Below the pieces are notes generated by a model. It searched no databases and was not told where the DNA came from. It was given only the letters and a program-made list of their open reading frames with translations. A DNA stretch of 64,000 nt from Granulicella aggregans. Lineage in GTDB: Bacteria > Acidobacteriota > Terriglobia > Terriglobales > Acidobacteriaceae. This document shows positions 36,401 to 49,765 of this stretch, in pieces. A program made the position numbers and the translations under genes. How positions within the stretch are numbered: the stretch's first letter is position 1; the number at the start of each line of letters is the position of its first letter. The DNA lies in assembly GCF_014203275.1 (NCBI RefSeq), contig NZ_JACHIP010000001.1:310001-374000 (forward strand). The letters run 5' to 3'.

Positions 36401-37151
36401 CTTCACGACGCTGGCCTCCTTCACCTGGGCGAAGCTGATCACAGATGATGGGAACCCGCCGCTTGGATTCGTTGGATCTCACGCTGGGAGTCCGCAGGAC
36501 TGGAAGAATCTGAGCCTTGAACATTCCATCAGCCCGCAGGATGTGAAGTACCAGTTCACCGGGCATGTCTCATACGATCTTCCTATCGGTCAGGGCCGCG
36601 CGCTGGACTTGGGCCGCATTGGAAACGGAGCGCTCGGAGGCTGGACAACGAACGGAATCCTCTACCTGAGCACAGGCGTTCCCATCGCTTCGCCAGGCTC
36701 GGGCAACCTGATAAACGCGAACGTTTCTTACTTCAACCAGCGATCGGATCTAATCTGCGATCCCAGCAAGGGAGCGCCCCACACTGTCGAAAAGTGGTTC
36801 AACTATAACTGCTTTGCGCAGCCAGCTACCTCGTTTATACCGGGTACAGCTCCAGCGTATCTCGATCATGTCCGCACGGAAGGATCGAAGGATGTTGATC
36901 TCTCCCTCTACAAGGCGTTCACTATGGCCAATGAACGTGCTATACGCTTTGACATCTCCTGCTATAACGTCGCGAACAGGAAGCAGCTCGCTGCCCCGAA
37001 CGTCCCAGGCGTCAATGCTATTTTGACGCAGTCGGCCGGCCCCGACGGCAATTTCAACCCAGCGTATGGACAGGCAGCACTCTTCGGATCGAGTACCGCT
37101 ACCATCAACACCCCACGTCAATTCCAGTTCGGTGCGCGTTACACCTTCTAA
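33441..37151 (+). CDS. TonB-dependent receptor, Oar-like
   Basis: 1,236 residues. Signal peptide to about 33 (cleavage near PAFSQA), carboxypeptidase-regulatory-like domain at about 36-120 (GINGTITDPSGAVVGGAAVTLL), plug at about 130-260 (LITAETIDRVPLLTRNVFDL, ETQNTPASYQSGGAG), and a barrel ending in FQFGARYTF with the outer-membrane C-terminal Phe. GGAGG lies 7 bp before the ATG. It probably imports the oligosaccharide processed by the coupled GH3 enzyme across the divergent promoter. Control is by a LacI operator just after the promoter. The unit ends with a classic terminator, so the receptor is transcribed alone. Confidence 0.92.
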   Translation: MFLGRCNNSPSLRRLSLFVSLLVLSVIPAFSQAGRGGINGTITDPSGAVVGGAAVTLLNSANGATQRTRTTAAGLYTFVSLNPGQYKVTASKDGFESVAQENVTVTVDQVSTVNVALRVGSASDVVNVTETSDLAETSNSTVGQLITAETIDRVPLLTRNVFDLIQLSAGVTAANGSNNSSSSFAITNISSGRPGVDVSSYTINGAIVGSVYYMVDGSPVGIAENNAAAIIPALEIPEDGVDEVRVETQNTPASYQSGGAGVISLATKSGTNKFHGDGFVVIRPDVLAANEYFNKQSQLAAGQPNTPPSFHRYQEGGAIGGPIKRDKLFFFGDYEATQQQQFDGSNIFTVPTSAERTGDFSADSFTIYDPTLPDNADGTRQAFAGNKIANPNPIALAFLAKMPKCNVGASCDSATNGALNNFYAPGLDPTTAQRFDVRVDWIQSEKQRIFGRFSFDRLFTSTFNAFGNAYDLNYAQNVTNGRNILLADDYTLNANTVLQLRYSFTRHFENQGGDPAQNGTDLTALGFPASLAAEQVIKGLPFMTFGDVGGGVGGTADYNTFRFASQNSDVSATLTKALGKHEINFGFEYMKRFLNVGQPPAASGSYAFDISGTDQSIASSSGGSDFASFLAGIGTIPGSESGDYPNFTKDIFAAESSPYYASFIEDTYRPTKTITITAGLRWDIFGGRTERHDRLEYFNPNAANSIGGLSYTGAEIYASSGARSPFATNLKDFGPRLGFSWQPMDHLVVRGGAGYYYGPSTHMVAGTGQDSDGFSSQTTWNATCYNADGNTTYNGTSGCQGAAAGDPGPSTTGIYSLSNPFPNGVVPLISSPTGLANNLGTTLQTVLRSQRTPTTYNFNLGVEYELPHQVILSAGYVGSRGLFIPLGSADLNQLDLGTIGKYGASLCVDTSDPACTMVPNTYASLEPATNSNYGAATIPLWASLQQFPQFGSGGYGAGNGVNIHGYPGGDSEYSSLQTKVQKRLTKHFTTLASFTWAKLITDDGNPPLGFVGSHAGSPQDWKNLSLEHSISPQDVKYQFTGHVSYDLPIGQGRALDLGRIGNGALGGWTTNGILYLSTGVPIASPGSGNLINANVSYFNQRSDLICDPSKGAPHTVEKWFNYNCFAQPATSFIPGTAPAYLDHVRTEGSKDVDLSLYKAFTMANERAIRFDISCYNVANRKQLAAPNVPGVNAILTQSAGPDGNFNPAYGQAALFGSSTATINTPRQFQFGARYTF

Positions 37152-37172
37152 CCCGCATTCACCGTATCAACC

Positions 37173-37206
37173 GGAGCCATTCTCTTAGGAGGATGGCTCC
37201 TTTTTT
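37173..37206 (+). terminator. Rho-independent terminator of TonB receptor
   Basis: Stem GGAGCCATTCTC / GAGGATGGCTCC (12 bp with one G-T pair), TTAG loop, followed by TTTTTT. It also lies at the 3' end of the leftward dnaE2 gene. Confidence 0.85.
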
Positions 37207-37208
37207 CT

Positions 37209-40200
37209 TTAATGAAAGTCGTGTGAGCGTACTTCAATTGCCGCGGCGTGAAGGTGTTCCAGTGATTCAGCCTTCACATGCACGACACCGTCCTGGTTTT
37301 GCAGCTTGCCATAGACCTTGAGAAACCTGCCTCGCGTAACGAGGACGCGCTCGCGTTCGTAGAGCTGCGGAGTGATGATGATGTTCGAGATTCCTGTCTC
37401 GTCTTCCATCGAGAGAAAGATGAAGCCCTGCGCCGTACCCGGACGCTGACGCGCAATGACCGAACCGGCGGCGATGACCCGGCGGCCATCCTGCTGCTGA
37501 CGAAGTTCAATAGCGGAGGATACTCCCATGCTTTTCAGTTCGCGGCGACGGTAGGCCATGGGATGCGGGCCAGTGGTGAGGCCGGTGCCGGAGTAGTCCG
37601 CGACCAGCCGCTCATCGGTCTTCATCTTCAGCAATGGCGAATGCGTGGAGCGTGGCGCAGCTTCACTCTGTTGCAGCAACGGGCCGACGGGACGGCTTAC
37701 CTGCTCGATCTGCCAGATGGCATCGCGCCTGTGCTCCACACCGCCAAGCGAGTTGAGAGCTCCGATGCGCGCCAGTTGCGCGAGGTCACCGCGATTCAAC
37801 GCGGGCACACGCAGTGACAGGTCTTCGACACTTTGAAAGGGGCCGCGTGAGTGGCGCGCGCTCACCAGTTGCAACGCTGTAGAGGCTTTCAGGGAACGGG
37901 CGTAGTTCAAGCCGAGGCGTAACGAAAGCGAGCCGCTGGGCTCACGCTCCACCGTGCAACATGTCTGCGATATCTGCACATCAATGGGCTTCACACGGAG
38001 GCCGTGAAGCTGAGCATCCTTCACTAGCGTGGCGGCTGTGTAGAAGCCCATCGGCTGGTTGTTGAGCATCGCGCAGGTGAAGGCCGCAAGATACTTCACC
38101 TTGAAGTAGGCTGAGGCATAGGCAATCAGAGCAAAGCTTGCGGCGTGCGATTCAGGAAAGCCATAGAGCGCGAAGGACTGGATGCTTTGCACGATCAGTT
38201 CCTGTTTCTCTGCATCGATTCCATTCTCGCCCATGCCCCTGCGAAGCTGGATCATCAACTCGCCCATGCGCTTGACTGATCTGCGCATGCCTACAGCCTT
38301 GCGGAGTTCTTCAGCTTCAGCACCTGAAAAGTTTCCAACCACCATGGCCATCTTCAAAAGCTGTTCCTGAAAGAGCGGGACGCCGAGTGTGCGCTTCAAT
38401 ACTTCATCTAGCTTAGGGTGAATAGCTTCTGGTTTCTCGAGACCTTGTCGGCGGCGCATATAGGGATGCATCATCTTGCCTACGATCGGGCCAGGACGGA
38501 TGATCGCCACCTGTACGACGAGGTCGTAGAACTTGGTTGGAGCATTGCGGGGAATGGAGGCCATCTGGGCGCGGCTCTCCACCTGGAACATTCCTACTGT
38601 GTCCGCACGACGGAGGGTCGCGTAGACCTCTGGATCATCGGCGGGAAGCTGTGCCAGGTCTATATCTTCTCCATAATGTCTTGGGATAAGGTCAAGGCAG
38701 TCCTTCATCACGGCCATCATGCCTAGGCCGAGCAGGTCGATCTTGACCAAGCCAAGCTCGGCGCAGTCCTCCTTGTCCCACTGCACCACGCTGCGGCCCG
38801 GCATGGAAGCACGCTCCAGCGGAACGACCTTGTTCAAGCTGCCCTGGCAGATGACCATACCGCCAGAGTGCTGGCCGAGATGGCGCGGCAGGTCCTGCAT
38901 GCGTTCGCACAGCTCAACATACTTGGCGATACGCCAGTGGCCGAGGTCGAAGCCTGCGTGGCTAAAGTTGTCGCTGAGAGTCTCGTCCTTCTTTCGCCAC
39001 TCCCAATGGCCGATAAGACTCGATAGTCGGCCCAGCGTCTCCTCATCGAAGCCAAGCGCCTTGCCGACCTCGCGTGCCGCAGACTTGCCGCGATAGGTGA
39101 TGACGTTCGCAGTCATCGCAGCGCCAAGCTCGCCGTAGCGTTGATAGACATACTGAATGGCCTGCTCGCGCTTGTCGCCCGAAGGGAGATCCAGATCGAC
39201 ATCCGGCCACTCGTTGCGGTTCTCGTTGAGGAAGCGCTCGAACAGCAGGTCCATGCCGACTGGATCGATGGCCGTGATCTCGAGCGCATAGCAGACGACC
39301 GAGTTCGCCGCGCTGCCTCGCCCCTGGATCAGGATGTCGTTGCCCTTGCAGAAGCGGACGATGTCCCAGACGATCAGGAAGTAGCCGGCGAAGCCGAGCT
39401 TTTCGATGAGCGCGAGCTCGCGCTCGGCCTGCTTCTTCGCGCGCTCATGCAGATCGGGGTCGCGCTTCGGCAGGTAGCGGCTCTCGATGCCTTCGGCGAC
39501 TCTCTTGCGCAGGAAGATCTCCATTGGCTCGCCGGTCGGTGTATCGAAGCGCGGGAATTCATAGCCGAGGTCGTTCAGTTCGAACTGCAGACGTTGTGAG
39601 ACCAACAGTGTGTTCTCGATGGCTTCGGGAAGATCGCTGAAGATGCGGCGCATCGCTCGGGCGCTGCGAACCTGCCGCTGCGAGTTGGACTGCAGCAGAC
39701 GGCCTGCTTCATCGAGCGAGACATGATGGCGGATAGAGGTAAAGATGTCGAGCATCTCACGCTCATACTGCGTCGCATAACGGACTCCGTTAGTGGCAAG
39801 GATGGGCAGGTGCAGGCTCTCGGCGATGCGAAGCGCGGCCTGGTTGCGGACTTCTTCGGCGCGATCGCCGTGGCGTTGCAGCTCGACATAGACATTCCCG
39901 TGACCGAAGAGTTCGGTGAGCTGTTCGACACAATGACGCCCTGCCTCTTCGCCTCCTGCGTGAAGAGCGGACGCGAGAGGACCTTCATCCCCGCCGGTAA
40001 GACAGATCAGGCCATCGCGAAACTCCGCAAGGTCATCGACCCGCGCCGCGCCTTCGCTCTTGTGTGGCTCACGCATTTTGAAGCGCGTAATGAGCTGGCA
40101 AAGGTTTTGATATCCGGCGCGCGAGGTGCACAGCAGAGGGAGTCGTACCGGCTCTGCCCTGTGCTGATGCGGCAACCACTCCGGCGGCTGCAGGCGATCT

Positions 40201-40433
40201 CCAAGATCAGTGACAGCGATCTCCGCGCCGATGTGGGCGCGCACTCCATTCTCCTTCGCGGACGAATGAAATCGTGGGGCACCATAGAAGCCGTTGCGGT
40301 CGAGCAGCGCCATGGAGGGCATATCCACTTCGACGGCAGCTCGAATAAGAGCTTCGGGTTGCGATGCGCCTTCAAGAAAGCTGAACGCGCTGGCAGCATG
40401 GAGCTCGATGTACTCCGCAGAGGGATCAGTCAT
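37209..40433 (-). CDS. dnaE2: Error-prone DNA polymerase III alpha subunit DnaE2
   Basis: 1,074 residues from the ATG at 40433, chosen because the PHP domain begins right after it (YIELHAASAFSFLEGAS); the open frame continues 87 codons upstream into imuB without homology. C-family polymerase of the SOS mutasome that performs translesion synthesis with ImuA and ImuB. Visible are the PHP domain (1-270), palm with the catalytic acidic motif PDVDLDL (Asp411, Asp413, Asp415), QGRGSAANS, the fingers region, and a C-terminal OB-type nucleic-acid-binding segment (GSVIARQRPGTAQGFIFLSMEDETG). Length fits DnaE2 (about 1,050-1,100) and not DnaE1 (about 1,150 or more). It overlaps the imuB stop by 8 bp, so the three genes form an operon. 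Confidence 0.93.
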   Translation of the reverse strand: MTDPSAEYIELHAASAFSFLEGASQPEALIRAAVEVDMPSMALLDRNGFYGAPRFHSSAKENGVRAHIGAEIAVTDLGDRLQPPEWLPHQHRAEPVRLPLLCTSRAGYQNLCQLITRFKMREPHKSEGAARVDDLAEFRDGLICLTGGDEGPLASALHAGGEEAGRHCVEQLTELFGHGNVYVELQRHGDRAEEVRNQAALRIAESLHLPILATNGVRYATQYEREMLDIFTSIRHHVSLDEAGRLLQSNSQRQVRSARAMRRIFSDLPEAIENTLLVSQRLQFELNDLGYEFPRFDTPTGEPMEIFLRKRVAEGIESRYLPKRDPDLHERAKKQAERELALIEKLGFAGYFLIVWDIVRFCKGNDILIQGRGSAANSVVCYALEITAIDPVGMDLLFERFLNENRNEWPDVDLDLPSGDKREQAIQYVYQRYGELGAAMTANVITYRGKSAAREVGKALGFDEETLGRLSSLIGHWEWRKKDETLSDNFSHAGFDLGHWRIAKYVELCERMQDLPRHLGQHSGGMVICQGSLNKVVPLERASMPGRSVVQWDKEDCAELGLVKIDLLGLGMMAVMKDCLDLIPRHYGEDIDLAQLPADDPEVYATLRRADTVGMFQVESRAQMASIPRNAPTKFYDLVVQVAIIRPGPIVGKMMHPYMRRRQGLEKPEAIHPKLDEVLKRTLGVPLFQEQLLKMAMVVGNFSGAEAEELRKAVGMRRSVKRMGELMIQLRRGMGENGIDAEKQELIVQSIQSFALYGFPESHAASFALIAYASAYFKVKYLAAFTCAMLNNQPMGFYTAATLVKDAQLHGLRVKPIDVQISQTCCTVEREPSGSLSLRLGLNYARSLKASTALQLVSARHSRGPFQSVEDLSLRVPALNRGDLAQLARIGALNSLGGVEHRRDAIWQIEQVSRPVGPLLQQSEAAPRSTHSPLLKMKTDERLVADYSGTGLTTGPHPMAYRRRELKSMGVSSAIELRQQQDGRRVIAAGSVIARQRPGTAQGFIFLSMEDETGISNIIITPQLYERERVLVTRGRFLKVYGKLQNQDGVVHVKAESLEHLHAAAIEVRSHDFH

Positions 40434-41961
40434 AGAGCGCGTCCATCTGCCAGCGGTCGCCGAGAAGATCATGCGTGATGAGACACAACAGCGAGTTGCC
40501 AGGATCTGCCGCAGCTTGAATGTCCCACTCTTCGCGCGACCACACCTCAGACGACCACCAGTCGCCACTTCTACGCCACGGGCCGTATGCCTGCTGCACC
40601 TTGTAGAGCCTGCTGTTGAACCAGAACGAGGCCAGGCTGCGACCTTCACGTTGAACCGAAAGATTGACAGGAGGGCGGCAGCGCCGAAGCGCAATCGTAT
40701 GCCGTGCCGTCTCCTCTTTCACCACCGACTTCGGAACCGTGAAGCGCTCCATCTTGAAGCTGTCCGGCCGATGCCTGTCGAGCAAAACGGCCTTACCTAC
40801 GCGATCCTCGCCGACCAGCGCGGCGATGCGTGCCAGGGTTACGTCGAGACGCGTGGGCTCCGGCAGTTGTGGCGCGAAGAGTCCCATCTGCACCTTGCTC
40901 CGATCTCCGGGCTCGGCGTGGAGGAAGATGTTCATCACCCCCGCCGATGGAGGATGCGCCTGGAGATCGAGGTACAGCAGCTTCAGCAACACCTCTCTTT
41001 GAGCCACCGGCAGTGCTGGCTTGAGGGTACGTTCATGCTCGGCACCGCCATCGAGGCCGAGCTTGATCGTCACGCTTGCCAGCGCGTAGCAGCGGTTCTG
41101 TGCGCGGGCAAGCAATTGGTCGAGCATCGGGCCAACTACGAAGAGCAGCGAGTCAAGCATCTCTACAGGCGCATCGAAGGCGATGAACTCTTCGAGCGAA
41201 AATGCCGGCTCTTCAGGGACCATCAGGTGTGGATGTTCGCCACGGGCAAGCAGCCTTAGTCGCTTGCCTTCCTGCCCCAGACGCACGACAAGGTCTACCT
41301 CCGGCAGAGCGGCAAGATCGCCTAGCGTATGCAGCCCCCATAGCGATAAGGTCTCTGTCTGCTGCGCGGTGAGAGGAAGCGCGGCAAGCGGCAGGCGGCG
41401 CAGATGCGCTTCCTCCTGTCCTGTAGGAATCACAAGGTGCTGCCTGCGCGCAGACGGTGCTATGCAGACAGCCGCATGTAGATTGGCGCTTGCCGCCAAC
41501 TGCACGAAAAAATGTAGCGGCTTCATGGCGCGGGCTATTGCAGCTATCGATCGGTCAGCCGGGCCAAAGATCCGCGACGTGCCAGTCATATCGAGCGCCA
41601 TCACAAAAGCCGTACCGGCGGATCGTTGGATCTCGATGCGCGGTGTGAATCTCGCAGCCGTCTCCAAGAGAACCGAGCGCGCGACGCGCTCCTCGACCGC
41701 CGAACGTCGAAGCACAGACACGCCCGAAAACATCTCCAACTCCGCCCCCGTCATACCGTGTGCGACACCAAGCTGGATGGCACGCACGTTCGCGCTGCTG
41801 ACCTGCTCCAAAGGCGGATCGCCTTCCACGACGACGACCGGCGACTGCGACTTTTCCGGTCGCAGACGCAGCAGCGCCTGTACCGGAAACTCCGGTATAT
41901 GGACGCAGATATAGAGTGGGTCTTTCACCCCGGCGGCCCCCATGCGGCATGGCTCGTCCAT
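40426..41961 (-). CDS. imuB: ImuB, inactive Y-family polymerase homologue
   Basis: 511 residues (start could be Met7 at 41943, which has GGACGAG upstream). Y-family fold with the finger/palm region and thumb (LPLAALPLTAQQTETLSLWGLHTLGDLAALP helix-hairpin-helix-like) and a C-terminal tail typical of ImuB. Where an active Y-family enzyme has an Asp in its first motif (I-D-M/C-D) this protein reads CVHIPEF, so the metal-binding aspartate is missing; the ALDMTGTSRIFG strand is present. This is as expected for ImuB, which acts as an adaptor between ImuA/RecA, beta clamp and DnaE2, not as a polymerase. It overlaps imuA by 37 bp and dnaE2 by 8 bp. DNA damage induction is expected, but no LexA box could be named with confidence. 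Confidence 0.9.
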   Translation of the reverse strand: MDEPCRMGAAGVKDPLYICVHIPEFPVQALLRLRPEKSQSPVVVVEGDPPLEQVSSANVRAIQLGVAHGMTGAELEMFSGVSVLRRSAVEERVARSVLLETAARFTPRIEIQRSAGTAFVMALDMTGTSRIFGPADRSIAAIARAMKPLHFFVQLAASANLHAAVCIAPSARRQHLVIPTGQEEAHLRRLPLAALPLTAQQTETLSLWGLHTLGDLAALPEVDLVVRLGQEGKRLRLLARGEHPHLMVPEEPAFSLEEFIAFDAPVEMLDSLLFVVGPMLDQLLARAQNRCYALASVTIKLGLDGGAEHERTLKPALPVAQREVLLKLLYLDLQAHPPSAGVMNIFLHAEPGDRSKVQMGLFAPQLPEPTRLDVTLARIAALVGEDRVGKAVLLDRHRPDSFKMERFTVPKSVVKEETARHTIALRRCRPPVNLSVQREGRSLASFWFNSRLYKVQQAYGPWRRSGDWWSSEVWSREEWDIQAAADPGNSLLCLITHDLLGDRWQMDALYD

Positions 41962-43091
41962 TGGCCTGGCCGTTCGCGCTGCATCGGTTTGCGGATGGGG
42001 ATCACGCGGGCGGCTCTCTCCTCAGACCGGCTGCGGTCGATGGCGGCGCGGTAGCGGATGCCAGTCATGACGCGAGTTTGCGCTTCCATGGCTCCGGTCT
42101 CAAGCCGCACGACAAGCTCTGCACTACTTCTCGCGCAGGGATGCTGAGTCAGAAGCACAAGGCTCGTTCGTGATCGCTCGCAGGCGGCACGAAACCTGAA
42201 CCACGTCGCCAGCGGGATGCGCCATGCGATCTCCGGCGGGGTGCTCCCGAGATCGAGCACGATGGCACCGAAGCCACCTCCCTGCAACAGCAAATCGGTA
42301 GTGCGTATCGCCTGGTCGAGCGCAGGCCAAGGGCTACGAACATGCGATGCATTCTGTGCGGATGCTTTTTGGAGCAGCATCCGCTCGCTGGAAGCCACTT
42401 GCGGCACACGACGGGGCTGCGGTTCCGCGCAGCGGGGAGCGATGGCCAGATTATCCCCGCGCCTCGGCGGCAGGCGATCGGAGTTCACCTGCTCCTCGCG
42501 TGGACTAGGACGCTTGTCCAAAGGCCGATTCGGAGCTCCCGGCGTACCGATCATCTTCCTTTCGCGGCGAAGCTGATGGTCGAGCAAGCCACCATGGGCC
42601 TGAAGCAGATTGCCGATCGCCTGCGGCATATCCCGGCCCTCGGAGCGCGGATGCGGGCTTCCACCGCCGGTGTGACGTGGTTGTGTGTTGCAGGCTTCGA
42701 CACGGCTGGGAGCACTCGGACGTGGGGGAGCGAAACTCTGCAATCGCGGCTGTCCACATCGCACCCAGAGCAGGCGTTCGAGATCCATGCCATTGGCGGC
42801 CACGCTTTCGATGCAGAGTGCATCGGCCACATCGACCCAGGCGCAGACAGTATCCGTCCGGGCAAGGGCCGCCAGATAGGCCAGCGCCAACGAGGTGCGG
42901 CCCGAGCCCTCCTCGCCGACCAGCTCGGTTATGGCACCCTCCGCAACACCGCAGTGCAACAGACCGTCCACTGCGCTAATGCCTGACAGAAGTCCAGGCC
43001 TGACTGTCCTGGCTGCCGGAGTCAGCGCGGCTGGCACCTTGGCGGCGAGAGTGGCTTCGATCTGTTTACGGAGAGTCTGAGCGGAAGGCAT
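41925..43091 (-). CDS. imuA: ImuA, RecA-like SOS mutagenesis protein
   Basis: 388 residues, longer than the usual 200-290 of ImuA because of a disordered, Arg/Pro-rich insert at about 120-230. The N-terminal RecA-like core has a Walker A-like GEEGSGRTS (59-67) and WVDVADALCIES; the C-terminal part (PALDQAIRTTDLLLQGGGFGAIVLDLGS, TSLVLLTQHP) carries Walker-B-like strands. It partners ImuB and DnaE2 in damage-induced mutagenesis. AAGG lies about 10 bp before the ATG. It is the first gene of the imuA-imuB-dnaE2 operon and is divergent from the DUF1175 gene; the 142-bp gap contains an inverted repeat that may be the SOS operator. Confidence 0.85.
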   Translation of the reverse strand: MPSAQTLRKQIEATLAAKVPAALTPAARTVRPGLLSGISAVDGLLHCGVAEGAITELVGEEGSGRTSLALAYLAALARTDTVCAWVDVADALCIESVAANGMDLERLLWVRCGQPRLQSFAPPRPSAPSRVEACNTQPRHTGGGSPHPRSEGRDMPQAIGNLLQAHGGLLDHQLRRERKMIGTPGAPNRPLDKRPSPREEQVNSDRLPPRRGDNLAIAPRCAEPQPRRVPQVASSERMLLQKASAQNASHVRSPWPALDQAIRTTDLLLQGGGFGAIVLDLGSTPPEIAWRIPLATWFRFRAACERSRTSLVLLTQHPCARSSAELVVRLETGAMEAQTRVMTGIRYRAAIDRSRSEERAARVIPIRKPMQRERPGQWTSHAAWGPPG

Positions 43092-43094
43092 ATC

Positions 43095-43115
43095 TTCGCC
43101 TTATATTCGCCTTAT
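43095..43115 (-). repeat. Direct repeat in the imuA leader
   Basis: TTCGCCTTAT at 43095-43104 and again at 43106-43115, offset 11 bp; on the minus strand this gives two AAGGCGAA copies, the nearer acting as ribosome-binding site. Confidence 0.4.
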
Positions 43116-43136
43116 TCTCCTCTTTGCGCAATGGCA

Positions 43137-43156
43137 CTGCACAGCTAGTAGTGCAG
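43137..43156. promoter_or_regulatory. Inverted repeat CTGCAC-N8-GTGCAG before imuA
   Basis: Perfect 6-bp arms, 46 bp upstream of imuA. Candidate SOS (LexA-type) operator. It resembles the TGCNC...GTGCA style reported for Fibrobacter LexA but with a longer spacer, so the assignment is open. Confidence 0.4.
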
Positions 43157-43191
43157 CTTTCGGCAAAAGTAGAGGCAAACAAAGGCCTTAG

Positions 43192-49021
<5,830 letters not shown>

Positions 49022-49025
<4 letters not shown>

Positions 49026-49765
49026 CAGCCATACTTCGTCGTGCGCGCGGCCTGTTTCGCCTTCGCCTGCTGCTGCAACAGCTTGGTCTCGCTGCCATCG
49101 TCTCAATCCTGTTCGTGCTCTGGCTGCGTGTGCCGGATGCCAGCGTCCTTGAAGAGGTGCTTTCTCTGATCATGGCGCTTGTCATCGCGATCCTCGCGCT
49201 TGGCGGCGAGTCGTTTCTGCTGCTACAGACCTGCCCCATCTCCTACAGCGACGGCCGCATCCGCATCCAGATCGGTGCCGTGGCGCTTGCCGTATCGCTT
49301 CTGCTCTGGTTTGCGTGGAGCGCTCTCCTCGACCATTGGAGCACCAACAACTCCCTGCTGGCTGGCTATCTGAACTCCCGAACTTCGGCTCATTATCGGA
49401 ACTTCCTTAGCTACAACCATCTCTACGACTGGCTCGAGGATCTATGGACCGTGCTGCGTTGGTTTGCATCGGGGCTTTTGCTGGCCGCTTCGCTCGCTCT
49501 GCTGCTGGCGCTTCGGCGGGGACGTGCTGCGTTGCGACTGGCATTCTCGTTTACCTACTGGATCGTCTTCGCGCTCGCCGCAGTCATCGGCTCGCACCTC
49601 ACGCATGCGCTGCTGCAGTGGACACCTGGCCATGGCCTGCCGGTGGAGTCCATCAGTCTTGTCTTGCGTCTGGGCGCGGTCATGCTGGTCGATCTCAGCC
49701 TCATCTGCCTATCGTTCACGACAGCCATTGCGGTCATCGAACGGGTGGAGACGAAGGCAGCCTAG
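49022..49765 (+). CDS. Polytopic membrane protein, last gene of the alpha-2-macroglobulin unit
   Basis: 247 residues from a TTG at 49022, preceded by GGAGGTG and overlapping the upstream stop (TTGA); the longer open frame to 48809 lies inside the alpha-2-macroglobulin gene and is rejected. About five or six hydrophobic segments: 19-37, 46-66, 82-102, 142-165, 173-195 and 213-235. An Arg-rich N-terminus points to the cytoplasm. I recognise no family. Coupled expression suggests it anchors, signals for or helps secrete the alpha-2-macroglobulin/DUF1175 pair. Its stop overlaps the stop of the SpoIID-like gene by 4 bp, tail to tail. Confidence 0.75.

Noticed and set aside
40434..40694. Upstream extension of dnaE2
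   Set aside because: 87 Arg/Ser-rich residues overlapping imuB; the PHP domain starts immediately after the ATG at 40433.
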